Assembly (NCBI GenBank): GCA_036265005.1
Contig: DATAPW010000166.1
Coordinates: forward strand, 1-54,795
Length of the DNA: 54,795 nt
Direction: 5' to 3'
Source: JAMXLO01 sp036265005
Lineage (GTDB): Bacteria > Pseudomonadota > Alphaproteobacteria > Acetobacterales > Acetobacteraceae
Position 1 is the first letter of the stretch. Each line of letters starts with the position of its first letter. Below are positions 7,582 to 15,337 of this stretch, in pieces. The position numbers and the translations under genes were made by a program. A model generated the notes under the pieces. It did not search any database. It was given only the letters and a program-made list of their open reading frames with translations, and was not told the DNA's origin.

Positions 7582-9264
7582 TCAGCCATGGAAGCCGGTG
7601 TGCAGATGTGCGCCGCTGCCCGACGTGGACGTACTGGCACTCCCGCCGGTCACGACGCCGCTCGTGCTGGCCGTGCTATGGCCGAGGCCGGTGGTGATCG
7701 CTGTGTGCGGCGTGCTGGTTGTCGCGGTGGAGTGGCCGCCGCCGGTCGCAGCGTCCTGGCTGCTGTTGCCCGCGGTGACGAAGCTGTGCGCACCGCTGGA
7801 CACCGTGCCGAGGCCGGTGGTGATCGCTGTGTGCGGCGTGCTGGTTGTCGCAGTGGAGTGGCTGCCGCCGGTCGCGGCGACCTGGCTGCTGTTGCCCCCG
7901 GTGACGAAGCTGTGCGCGCCGCTGGACACGTTGCCGAGGCCGGTGGTGACCGCGGCCTGCTGCGTGCTGGTCGTCGCAGTGGAGTGGCTGCCGCCGGTCG
8001 CCGCGACCTGGTTGCTGTTGCCCCCGGTGACGAAGCTGTGGGAGCCGCCGGGCACCGTGCTGAGGCCGGTGGTGATCGCGGCCTGCTGAGGTGTCGGCGT
8101 CGCGATGGCATGACCGGTGCTCACGGTGGTCAGGCTGCTGTTGCTCGCGGCGGTCTTAGCGCTGGAGTTTCCGGTGCCATGGCTGACGTGGACCAGCGCG
8201 GCAGGACTGCTGTTGATCGCCGTGGTCACACTCCCGGTGTTCGTTGCCTCACTGCCGGAGGTCATTGGCGTTGTGGCCTGTGCGCCTCCGGGCGCTGCTG
8301 TGGCTTGCGCGCCCTTGCCGGTGCTGACGGCCGCGCTGCCCGCTGCCATGACACTTTCGCCGGTTGCGGTTGTCATTGTGGTCTGCGGCGCGCCGGACGC
8401 TGCGGCTGTGCTCTGCCTTCCGCTGGCTGTAGCGGGCTGGTTGCCTGTTCGCGCAGCGACTTGCACAGGCGCAGTTCCATTGCCGCGGCCGCTGGTTGGG
8501 GGATTGGCCGTCGTTGCCGCGCCCGGGCCCTCGGTTCCGCGTTGCGCTCCGCCCCGGTCGGATCCGCCGGCGGCATTTTGCTGCGCGTTGTGCGAGTCAT
8601 CCGGACCAAACCGTCGCGTGCCGTCCCGATCAGCAGAGCGCGTAGCGTCGTGATCCTGCGTGCGGGTGTCGTCGCGATCGGCGTGGCGGGTATCGTCGCG
8701 GTCGGCGTGGCGGGTGTCGTCGCGGTCGGCGTGGCGGCTATCGTCGCGATCGGCGTGGCGGGTGTCGTCGCGGTCGGCGTGGCGGGTGTCGTCGCGATCG
8801 GCGTGGCGGCCATCATCGCGATCGAATTGGCGCATTCCGTCGTGATCCGGGGCGCCGGCGCCGTCGCGATCGCCGTCATGATCCGGCCGCGGCGCCGTCG
8901 CCTGTCGATCTTCGCGGCGATCCGCATTCACGTCGTGGTGGAAATCGCTCACTGCACTGCCGAGGTTCTTCGCATTGGTATCGCCGGCGGCGTGCATATC
9001 GTGCAGGACCTCGCCGAAGCCCTTGCCCGATTCCCTGAGCGTCGCGATCTGGTTCCTGCTCAAGGGGCCTCTGTCATCCCATTGGACCTGCGATGCCGCG
9101 AGCGCACGGGTATTCGCCTGCTGGCCCGGTGAGAGACGACTGAATGCGCCGGGGGAGGGGTTGCCAGGCCAACCGCTCCTCTCGTCGGCTGACGTGTTCT
9201 GGGCCCACGCGCCGGAGATCAGCAACAGGCTGCCCAAAGTCCCATAGACGATAGCGTTCCGCAC
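7582..9264 (-). CDS. Exported low-complexity repeat protein (His/Asp octapeptides plus 42-residue repeats)
   Basis: The 560-residue protein starts with a signal peptide (AIVYGTLGSLLLISGAWAQ). A conserved-looking domain of roughly 90 residues follows, with LSPGQQANTRALAASQVQW and LHDMHAAGDTNAKNLGSAV. Next comes a run of near-identical RHADRDDT octapeptides, then a Gly/Ala/Thr/Gln-rich stretch. The final part holds four 42-residue repeats containing AHSFVTGGNSSQVAATGGSH. There is no visible membrane anchor or sorting tail, so it is probably periplasmic, surface-attached or secreted. Two GTG starts are possible. The one at 9264 is preferred because its AGGAG site is six bases away, while the GTG at 9270 abuts that site. 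A 524-codon frame on the opposite strand (7558-9132) is judged a shadow. I know no family with this architecture. Confidence 0.72.
   Translation of the reverse strand: MRNAIVYGTLGSLLLISGAWAQNTSADERSGWPGNPSPGAFSRLSPGQQANTRALAASQVQWDDRGPLSRNQIATLRESGKGFGEVLHDMHAAGDTNAKNLGSAVSDFHHDVNADRREDRQATAPRPDHDGDRDGAGAPDHDGMRQFDRDDGRHADRDDTRHADRDDTRHADRDDSRHADRDDTRHADRDDTRHADRDDTRTQDHDATRSADRDGTRRFGPDDSHNAQQNAAGGSDRGGAQRGTEGPGAATTANPPTSGRGNGTAPVQVAARTGNQPATASGRQSTAAASGAPQTTMTTATGESVMAAGSAAVSTGKGAQATAAPGGAQATTPMTSGSEATNTGSVTTAINSSPAALVHVSHGTGNSSAKTAASNSSLTTVSTGHAIATPTPQQAAITTGLSTVPGGSHSFVTGGNSNQVAATGGSHSTATTSTQQAAVTTGLGNVSSGAHSFVTGGNSSQVAATGGSHSTATTSTPHTAITTGLGTVSSGAHSFVTAGNSSQDAATGGGHSTATTSTPHTAITTGLGHSTASTSGVVTGGSASTSTSGSGAHLHTGFHG
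7681..8100 (-). repeat. Four tandem 126-bp coding repeats
   Basis: The segment starting with GCCGAGGCCGGTGGTGA recurs at 7681, 7807 and 7933, and near 8059 as GCTGAGGCCGG, at an exact 126-base spacing. This encodes 42-residue units of the exported repeat protein. The copies have diverged at scattered positions. Confidence 0.85.
8664..8833 (-). repeat. 24-bp tandem coding repeat (RHADRDDT units)
   Basis: About seven copies of a 24-base unit (plus strand GTCGTCGCGATCGGCGTGGC and variants) lie head to tail. Copies differ mainly at two positions (GATC/GGTC and GGGT/GGCT/GGCC). On the minus strand they encode the His/Asp-rich octapeptides of the exported protein. They are contiguous, with no spacers. 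Confidence 0.88.
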
Positions 9265-9318
9265 GGTCACCTCCTGCTCTCGCGTGATACCGCTGCCACT
9301 GCGACCTGCCCTCGTTGA

Positions 9319-9792
9319 CTAGCTGCGCGCGAGAGCTCGGTGATCGAGCGCATCGGCGGCTTCGTCGATGATTGCGGCCTCGGTGGCGCGGTCCTTGAAA
9401 AGGATCCCATTGTTGGCGACCACGCGCATGCGGGTCGTGCGGCTGCTCAGCCTCTCGAGGTCGATGTCGATGTCTCGACCCTCTGCGGTGGCGGAGATTG
9501 TCCAGCCCGCGTCGGTCTTCTTGTCCTGGACGACCTTCACGCCCATCCGATTCAGGCCGGTCAGGGTTGCCTGCCGCACGGTTGGCATTGGCGAAACGAA
9601 GGTCTTGTACGCAATGCCGTTCAGCGTGTAATCGACGCTGGTGCCCATTGCGACGCCGGTGCCGGCGCTGAACAGGGCCAGGCCCGCCGGCGCCGCGCAA
9701 CCGGAGACCTGCAGCATGACTGCGATCAGGGCAAGCGCTCCAGGCCAGGCGCCGAAGCGGGCGGTGTTAGAGCTGCTGCCACGTGGCATCAT
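9319..9792 (-). CDS. DUF3568-like lipoprotein
   Basis: The 157-residue protein has a lipoprotein signal (ALALIAVMLQVSGCAAPAG). The mature domain contains SVDYTLNGIAYKTF, a helix around QATLTGLNRMGVKV, and strands WTISATAEGRDIDIDLERLS and TRMRVVANNG. This pattern of a single helix and alternating strands matches the DUF3568 family of small alphaproteobacterial envelope lipoproteins, whose role is not established. The ATG pair at 9792/9789 follows a GAGG site. The open frame continues upstream to 9921 but without a ribosome-binding site. It lies just upstream of the exported repeat protein on the same strand. Confidence 0.7.
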   Translation of the reverse strand: MMPRGSSSNTARFGAWPGALALIAVMLQVSGCAAPAGLALFSAGTGVAMGTSVDYTLNGIAYKTFVSPMPTVRQATLTGLNRMGVKVVQDKKTDAGWTISATAEGRDIDIDLERLSSRTTRMRVVANNGILFKDRATEAAIIDEAADALDHRALARS

Positions 9793-9981
9793 TGTTGGCC
9801 TCGAACCATTCAATCCATGCATGGACTGGCGCTGGTGATTAAGCTTCAGGAACGATGAGCTAAGGGAGCGCGCGCGGCGGGGCAAGCCGTGTCCCCGCTT
9901 TGTCACAACCCGTGACGACATGGGACTTGTCAGGTCACCCCCGCGTGATCCACCCTCTGGCAGAAATGACAGGGGGTCGGC

Positions 9982-10464
9982 GTGCTACCTGGGGTGAGGC
10001 GTGCAGTCGTCCTTGCCGAGGCCTTGGTTCTGGCCGGTTGCGCCAGCCTCGACAGAGCGTACTACACGGTAGCCGACGCTGCCGAATCGGTATTCAGGGT
10101 GCCCCACCACACGGCACCTGCGCGCGTGCCACCGCCGCCGGCCCCGCCTGCACCGACCTGGAACTCCGCCGGCACGGCGGAAACCAAGGCGGCGCCCGCG
10201 TCAGAGCCGCCGCCGGTCGTCGTCAACGGCCTGTCCGGGACGGCGGTCCGCAGTTTGCTGGGCCAGCCGTCGACGCAGGCCGGCCCTGCCCCTGGCGAAA
10301 CATGGACCTATCGATCGGGCGGCTGCGAGGTCGAGCTGTACCTGTTTCCCGATGTCAAACACGGCGGCCTGCAGGTGCTCGACTATCGGGTCAGCGGCGC
10401 CGGCGCGCGCAATGACGCCAAGCAAGCCTGCCTGAGGCGGTTGCGCGATGGCCAAAGCAGTTGA
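9982..10464 (+). CDS. Proline-rich lipoprotein preceding a two-component pair
   Basis: A GTG start behind AGGGGG gives a 160-residue protein with a lipobox (EALVLAGC), a Pro/Ala linker (RVPPPPAPPAPTWN) and a C-terminal domain. That domain contains LSGTAVRSLLGQPSTQAGP, GETWTYRSGGCEVELYLFPD and LDYRVSG. The segment resembles the SmpA/OmlA-like fold, in which a GxP turn precedes a W-x-Y strand. Its last codons overlap the response regulator start at 10448 by 17 bases, so translation of the three genes is probably coupled. It may be an envelope component monitored by the kinase, which is inference. Confidence 0.72.
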   Translation: MLPGVRRAVVLAEALVLAGCASLDRAYYTVADAAESVFRVPHHTAPARVPPPPAPPAPTWNSAGTAETKAAPASEPPPVVVNGLSGTAVRSLLGQPSTQAGPAPGETWTYRSGGCEVELYLFPDVKHGGLQVLDYRVSGAGARNDAKQACLRRLRDGQSS

Positions 10465-11197
10465 CCTGGCCGGCGCCAGCCCGCGCGCCGCGCGCATAGC
10501 GCTGGTGGATGACGACCCGGTTTTCCTGCGCCTCTTCGCCGCCAACCTGCAGGCGGCAGGTTATCGCACCGAGTGCTTCGATGATCCGAAGCAGGCTCTG
10601 GCCGGCCTGCTACGCGAGGTTCCGCCGGATGCATGTGTGTTCGACTGGAACATGCCGGGTCTCGATGGGCTGCAATTGTTCAACCAGTTGCGGGCACGCG
10701 ATATCTCGGTACCGGTGCTGTTCCTGACCTCGTACGGACAACCGATCTTCGAGGAAGCGGCACTCGACGCAGGAGCGGCGGACTTTGTCGATAAGTCACG
10801 GGGCCTCGCCATTATCCTTCAACGGCTATCGCGTGCCTTGACGCAACGCGCAGCGCCAACCGAGCCAGGTCGGGCGGACATTGAAGTCGGCGATCTGCTG
10901 CTGTCGCAGGCGTCGAAGCGTGCGGCCTGGCGTGGTCGCAGCGTGCCGCTCAGCCGGAACGAGTTCGACGTGGTAGCGCTGTTGGCGGAAAGTGCGGGCC
11001 ACGACGTTGGCTATCGCCAGATCTATGATGTCGTTCGCGGCAACGGCTTCGTCGCCGGACAGGGCGAGGACGGCTACCGCGCCAACGTACGGGCGATGGT
11101 CAAACGGATCCGGCGCAAATTCGTGCAGTTGGATCCGGACTTCACGGTGTTGCAGAACTACCCCGGATTTGGATACCGATGGCGTCGGGATGGCTGA
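10448..11197 (+). CDS. OmpR-type response regulator
   Basis: The 249-residue protein has a receiver domain with the acidic pocket DDD at residues 21-23, the phospho-acceptor Asp66 in CVFDWNMPG, the switch Thr/Ser in FLTSYG and the conserved Lys in FVDKSRG. The C-terminal winged-helix DNA-binding domain includes VPLSRNEFDVVALLAESAGH, VRAMVKRIRRKF and the wing NYPGFGYRW. It belongs to the OmpR/PhoB class. The gene overlaps the upstream lipoprotein gene and, by eight bases, the downstream kinase gene. The three are almost certainly one operon, and the kinase is the likely partner. Confidence 0.9.
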   Translation: MAKAVDLAGASPRAARIALVDDDPVFLRLFAANLQAAGYRTECFDDPKQALAGLLREVPPDACVFDWNMPGLDGLQLFNQLRARDISVPVLFLTSYGQPIFEEAALDAGAADFVDKSRGLAIILQRLSRALTQRAAPTEPGRADIEVGDLLLSQASKRAAWRGRSVPLSRNEFDVVALLAESAGHDVGYRQIYDVVRGNGFVAGQGEDGYRANVRAMVKRIRRKFVQLDPDFTVLQNYPGFGYRWRRDG

Positions 11198-12689
11198 CGC
11201 AGCCGGTTGGCGACGCATGCGCTGGCTGCGATCCGTGTTTCTGCAGGCGTTCGCATTGACGGTCATCCTGATCGCCTTGCCAATTCTGGTCTTCACCGTG
11301 CTGGGCAATGCCGAGGCCGAGAGGAGTCAGCTGATCCGCAATGCCGTGGCGGAAACCGGCGATGCCATCGCTGCCGGAATTGCACCCACATTGCGTGATC
11401 TGCACCTCGCCGAGCTTCCCACGCTGCGACGCGAGCTGGCGCGATTTGCCGCCGCCGACCGCAGCATCAAGGTGCTCTTCAGGCCGGCGAATGGCACAAC
11501 CGCCGAGGGGTTCTATTTTGTCGCAACGGTTCCGCCGTCCTCGGCTGAACGGACCGAGGCCGAAAGGCAGCAACTGCTTCGACTGGGAATTCTGCCGGGA
11601 TTGTCACAGGGCTGCGCTGCGCGGCTCCTGCGTGGCCGCGACGCATCGCTACCAGGCAATGGCGCCGAGGTCCTCACCGCGGTGACGTCGGTCGAGGGAG
11701 TGGCCGGCTGTTGGGCCGTGGTCATCGCCACCAGTGAGAGCCGGGTCCTGGGCGCGATCGAGGCCCGGCCCTATTGGGCGCGCCCGGAAGTCCGCATCGC
11801 CATGGCGACCTATGCCCTGATGGCGTTGCTGATCGTCGCCATCTTCGCCGGCGTCTGGCTTGACCTGCTGCGGTTCCGCAAACTCGCATTGTCGCCGACA
11901 CAGAAGGCGCCGTTTGCGCCGACGACGGGCATACCCGAGCTGGCGTCGCTCGCGGCAGCGTTGGACAGCATGGTACAGCGCATGCGGCAAAGCGCGGAGA
12001 TGTTGCGGCAGGCTGCCGAGGACAACGCCCACGCCTTCAAGGGGCCGATCGCCACGATCCGCCAGGCGATCGAATTGCCGTCGCGCGGCGCCCCATTGCA
12101 CGATGCTGCGCCTCACCTCACGTTGCGGACCGTTGTCGCCGCGCTGGACCGGCTCGACGGGCTGGTGCAATCCGCCCGCTATCTCGACAGCGCCGCAGCG
12201 GAGTTGCTGGAGCCGCATCAGTCGCGCGTCGACCTGTCTGGCCTGGTTCGTGGCTTCGTCGCGAGCTATGCGACCGCGCACCTCGCCAGGCAGGTGCGGC
12301 TGGAGAGCTTTGTAGCTGACGGCATCGCCGTGACCGGGCAGTCGGACTCCTTGGAAGCGATCCTGGAGAACCTGGTGGACAACGCGATCAGCTTTTCGCC
12401 CATAGGGGGACAGGTCGTGGTTCGCCTGGAGCTCGATGGCGGCCGGGCGATCATCGCGGTTGAGGACCGCGGACCTGGTGTTGCACTGGATCGGCTGGAG
12501 CGTATCTTCGATCGTTACTACACGCATCGTCCGTCCGACCCGTCGAGGCCTGATGCCGACGGCACGCCGCATTTCGGCATCGGACTTTGGCTTGCGAAAC
12601 AAAACGCGCTGTCGCTCGGCGGCCAGATCAGCGCCGTCAATCAGAATTCTGGCGGCTTGCGGATCAGGGTTGTGTTGCCGGTAGCGTGA
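11190..12689 (+). CDS. Membrane sensor histidine kinase
   Basis: The 499-residue protein has a first transmembrane helix (FLQAFALTVILIALPILVFT), an extracytoplasmic domain of about 170 residues and a second helix (YALMALLIVAIFAGVWL). A dimerisation region follows with the phospho-acceptor His in NAHAFKGPIATIRQAIE, a variant of the usual HELRTPL. The ATPase part shows the N box LENLVDNAISFSP, the G1 box VEDRGPGV and FGIGLWLAKQNA. The start at 11190 overlaps the regulator stop, and an ATG at 11217 is an alternative. The HAFKGP form is common in alphaproteobacterial kinases that sense envelope or acid stress, but the signal is unknown. Confidence 0.88.
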   Translation: MADAAGWRRMRWLRSVFLQAFALTVILIALPILVFTVLGNAEAERSQLIRNAVAETGDAIAAGIAPTLRDLHLAELPTLRRELARFAAADRSIKVLFRPANGTTAEGFYFVATVPPSSAERTEAERQQLLRLGILPGLSQGCAARLLRGRDASLPGNGAEVLTAVTSVEGVAGCWAVVIATSESRVLGAIEARPYWARPEVRIAMATYALMALLIVAIFAGVWLDLLRFRKLALSPTQKAPFAPTTGIPELASLAAALDSMVQRMRQSAEMLRQAAEDNAHAFKGPIATIRQAIELPSRGAPLHDAAPHLTLRTVVAALDRLDGLVQSARYLDSAAAELLEPHQSRVDLSGLVRGFVASYATAHLARQVRLESFVADGIAVTGQSDSLEAILENLVDNAISFSPIGGQVVVRLELDGGRAIIAVEDRGPGVALDRLERIFDRYYTHRPSDPSRPDADGTPHFGIGLWLAKQNALSLGGQISAVNQNSGGLRIRVVLPVA

Positions 12690-12853
12690 ATGCCGGGTCG
12701 GTTTGCAGTTGTGTCAGGCGAGTTTGCATGAATTGCAAGGTTCGGTGCGGCCCCAGGTTGTGTGGCCTTTCCTGCCCGAACGTGTGGGCGCGGGACGAAG
12801 TTTGCTCTATAAGCGCGTAATTCGCGGTTGGCGCCTTCACCCCTTGAGGATCG

Positions 12854-13576
12854 ATGACTCCGATACGACCCATCCAGGCTGATGCGGCTGAACCTTCCGC
12901 CCAGATGGCGTCGTGGGCCCGCGTACTGCGGTTCCTGAAGCACGAATTTTTCCTCCTCCTGCCGCCGACGATCTTTTTCGCCGTCGGCTTCAACCTTGTG
13001 GCGCTCTCGACAAATCTCATCCTGGGTCGGTACCTGGTGGACTTCAGCAGGTTCATGCTGGCGACCACGGCCGCGCTCATCGTCGGCAAGGCGGTATTGG
13101 TTGCCGATACGATGCCGCTTCTGCGGCGATTTGACGCCGCTCCGCTGATACGGCCGATCCTGTTCAAGACCGCAGTCTATTGGGTATTCGTTTTCATCGC
13201 CCGCCTGCTGGAAGCAATCGTGCATTACCTTGTGGACAACGGGACGCTGGCTGGTGCGGCCGCATTCTTGCTCGAAAGCTTCTCCTGGCACCGCTTCGCG
13301 TTCATCCAACTTTGGATCCTGGTGCTCTTCCTGATCTATGTGACAGCGTCCGAGTTCAACGCGCTGTTCGGCCAGGGCGAATTGGCTCGCATCCTGTTCA
13401 GGCATCGTTCCACCGAACTGAAGCTCGGTCGGCGACAGCGGATCCGAACCCTGACGCAACTCAATCGCCTCACCGAGAAATATTCTACTGCCGAACTGGC
13501 CGATCCAAAAACACGTGTGCACAATGAATTCGTCCATTTGATCGAACAACTGGCGGCCAAGACCGCCAAACCTTGA
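12854..13576 (+). CDS. Conserved-looking membrane protein, four predicted helices
   Basis: This 240-residue protein has hydrophobic segments near residues 33-55 (EFFLLLPPTIFFAVGFNLVA), 65-85, 105-125 (AVYWVFVFIARLLEAIVHYL) and 145-165 (FIQLWILVLFLIYVTA). A basic, helical cytoplasmic tail follows (RHRSTELKLGRRQRIRTL). I did not recognise a named family, though the layout is that of a small integral membrane protein with a cytosolic C-terminus. It stands alone, downstream of the kinase and upstream of the FNR-type box at 13705. Confidence 0.6.
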   Translation: MTPIRPIQADAAEPSAQMASWARVLRFLKHEFFLLLPPTIFFAVGFNLVALSTNLILGRYLVDFSRFMLATTAALIVGKAVLVADTMPLLRRFDAAPLIRPILFKTAVYWVFVFIARLLEAIVHYLVDNGTLAGAAAFLLESFSWHRFAFIQLWILVLFLIYVTASEFNALFGQGELARILFRHRSTELKLGRRQRIRTLTQLNRLTEKYSTAELADPKTRVHNEFVHLIEQLAAKTAKP

Positions 13577-13704
13577 TTTGGATTTTCTCTGCCTTCACGC
13601 AAACGACACCACGGCGCCATTGATTTGCATGGCAACTGTTGCACGGGATGCTTTGCTGGACTGCAATGGCTCCGAGCCGCCGCGTGGGAACCGCATCTGG
13701 CGCA

Positions 13705-13718
13705 TTGATGAAGATCAA
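13705..13718. promoter_or_regulatory. Perfect FNR/FixK-type box upstream of the Crp/Fnr gene
   Basis: The bases TTGAT-GAAG-ATCAA form the exact consensus palindrome bound by FNR, FnrL and FixK in alphaproteobacteria. It lies 117 bases upstream of the ATG at 13835. This suggests oxygen- or redox-dependent control of that gene. Confidence 0.7.
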
Positions 13719-13834
13719 TGCCCGGTCTTGCTCTCCCGATCCGATCCGATCTAGCCTGGATCAGTGTCATGTGATCGCCTGGCCGGTTGTTGCGGCCGGC
13801 GGTGGTTCTGGTCGATCCGTACCGAGGTTTCAAC

Positions 13835-14605
13835 ATGACTCAAGAGTCGGTGTTGCTCGCGTCGCCGACCCCACCCGTGGCAACGTTCCCATTGGTGGAG
13901 AAGCTGAGGCCCTACTTGGCGCTGTCGGACGCCGAGGTGGAGTTCCTTGGCGATCTGCACGGACCGAGGCGCAAATATGCCCGGCACCGAGAGATCATCG
14001 TTGCTGGACGCCGCTGCGACCACTTTTTCATCCTCTGCAGCGGCATTGTGTCCCGCTACAAGGTTCTGCCTGACGGCAAGCGCCAGATCCTGGATCTGGG
14101 GCTGCCGGGCGACTTCATCGGATATCCGTCCTGCCTGTTCGATGTGGCGGTGAACTCGGTCTCCTCGCTGACCGACGTCGAGATCTCCGCGGTATCGTTC
14201 GCGCAACTGTTCAGCCTGTTCGCCCGGTTCCCTCGCATCGGCGCTGCCCTGTTCTGTGCCTCGGCGTGCGAGCTGGCGATATACAACGAGCATCTCGTTG
14301 ATCTCGGCCGTCGCTCGGCATACGAGCGGCTGGCTCACCTGATCCTGGAACTGATGGTGCGGCTGCGCGTCGCAGGCCTTGCCGAGGACCTGTCGTTTAC
14401 GCTTCCGCTGACGCAGGAATTGATCGCGGACGTGCTTGGGCTCAGCGGACCACATATCAACCGAATGGTGCGGTGCCTCCGCGACGAAGGCCTGGCGACG
14501 ATCGAGGGACATCGGGTTGTGATCCATGATCTGGCATCGCTTTCGACGCTCGCCGGTTTCGACGAGCACTATCTGACCCGCCGTCCGATCCCAGGCTTGC
14601 TGTAG
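13835..14605 (+). CDS. Crp/Fnr-family transcriptional regulator
   Basis: The 256-residue protein has a cyclic-nucleotide-binding-like effector domain (EIIVAGRRCDHFFILCSGIV and LDLGLPGDFIGYPS), a long dimerisation helix and a C-terminal helix-turn-helix (LTQELIADVLGLSGPHINRM, then VRCLRDEGLATIEGH). There is no N-terminal Cys cluster, so it is not an iron-sulfur FNR. The recognition helix reads GPHINRM rather than the E-x-x-S-R pattern that reads TTGAT sites. It is therefore probably not the protein that binds the box upstream of it. The ATG at 13835 (GAGG upstream) is preferred over 13787. Effector and targets are unknown. Confidence 0.85.
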   Translation: MTQESVLLASPTPPVATFPLVEKLRPYLALSDAEVEFLGDLHGPRRKYARHREIIVAGRRCDHFFILCSGIVSRYKVLPDGKRQILDLGLPGDFIGYPSCLFDVAVNSVSSLTDVEISAVSFAQLFSLFARFPRIGAALFCASACELAIYNEHLVDLGRRSAYERLAHLILELMVRLRVAGLAEDLSFTLPLTQELIADVLGLSGPHINRMVRCLRDEGLATIEGHRVVIHDLASLSTLAGFDEHYLTRRPIPGLL

Positions 14606-14719
14606 CGGCAACGGCGACACGTTCCTTCGCTTCGGAGCGGGGCGCAGCCCGACAGAACGCGCCGACCGGGTGGCGCCGTGCCGCGTGCGTTGAACGCGGC
14701 TTCGTCGGATCGAGCGCTT

Positions 14720-15145
14720 TCAGTCGGCGCCGGTGGCGCGTGCGGCACTCCGCAAGGCCCGCAGTTCCTCGAATGTCTTGGTGGCATCCCGCATGATCGC
14801 CGCGATCCCGGTCATCTGGCCGTTGATGTCGGCGAACAGCACGATGGTGAACTCGACGGATATTCGCGCGCCATCCTTTCGTACCGCCGGCACCGACAGG
14901 ATCTGGCCGTCGCCGTAGCGTGTCTGGCCCGTGCGCATGGTCTCGCGATAGCCACGCCAATGCCGCTCGCGCAGGTTGGCTGGGATGATGATGTCCAGGG
15001 ATTGTCCGACCGCCTCCGCTTCGGTGAAGCCGAAGATGCGAACGGCACCGCGGTTCCAAACCCTGATCGCGCCGTCGGCATCGGCATAGACAAGCGCATC
15101 CGACATTCCCGCCACCAGGGTCGTTGCGAAAGAACCTGGGTCCAT
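14720..15145 (-). CDS. Stand-alone PAS-domain sensor protein
   Basis: The 141-residue protein is a single PAS domain with no output domain. Marks include LVYADADGAIRVWNRGAVRI, FGFTEAEAVGQSLDIIIP, NLRERHWRGYRETMRTGQTR and the C-terminal strand VPAVRKDGARISVEFTIVLF. His62, in the helix after IIPAN, falls where the haem-ligand His lies in FixL-type PAS domains (PEPxRSRHD). Haem binding is therefore possible but unproven, since non-haem PAS proteins share this segment. The ATG at 15145 follows GGAGG with good spacing. It is convergent with the Crp/Fnr gene and close to two FNR-type boxes. Confidence 0.82.
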   Translation of the reverse strand: MDPGSFATTLVAGMSDALVYADADGAIRVWNRGAVRIFGFTEAEAVGQSLDIIIPANLRERHWRGYRETMRTGQTRYGDGQILSVPAVRKDGARISVEFTIVLFADINGQMTGIAAIMRDATKTFEELRALRSAARATGAD

Positions 15146-15297
15146 TCGAGGCCTCCGTGGGACAATCGTCATCGCGCTGGCCCGCGAGGATCACGTCCCT
15201 CGTGATAGCGTGTGGTCGTGGGAAAGTCGTGACCAGCCAGCCGGGCGTATGGCTGGTCTGATATCGCCTGTCGTCGAACCGAGCGACACGGACGAAA

Positions 15298-15320
15298 GGG
15301 CGGCCGGATGAGGGCCGCCC
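15298..15320 (-). terminator. Hairpin terminator after the MHS transporter
   Basis: GGGCGGCC (15298-15305) and GGCCGCCC (15313-15320) form a perfect eight-base stem with a seven-base loop. On the minus strand it is followed by TTTCGT. It lies 18 bases downstream of the transporter's stop codon. Confidence 0.65.
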
Positions 15321-15337
15321 CATCGTCGTGCCGTCGT

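Noticed and set aside
8664..8833. Regular 24-base repeats reminiscent of a CRISPR array
   Set aside because: The units are contiguous without unique spacers, lie in frame inside a signal-peptide-bearing gene and encode an octapeptide. No cas gene is present.
7558..9132. Long plus-strand ORF (524 codons) opposite the repeat protein
   Set aside because: It has no signal or ribosome-binding site and its hydrophobic Val/Ala repeats are the mirror of the minus-strand repeats. The minus strand has a signal peptide and an AGGAG-GTG start.
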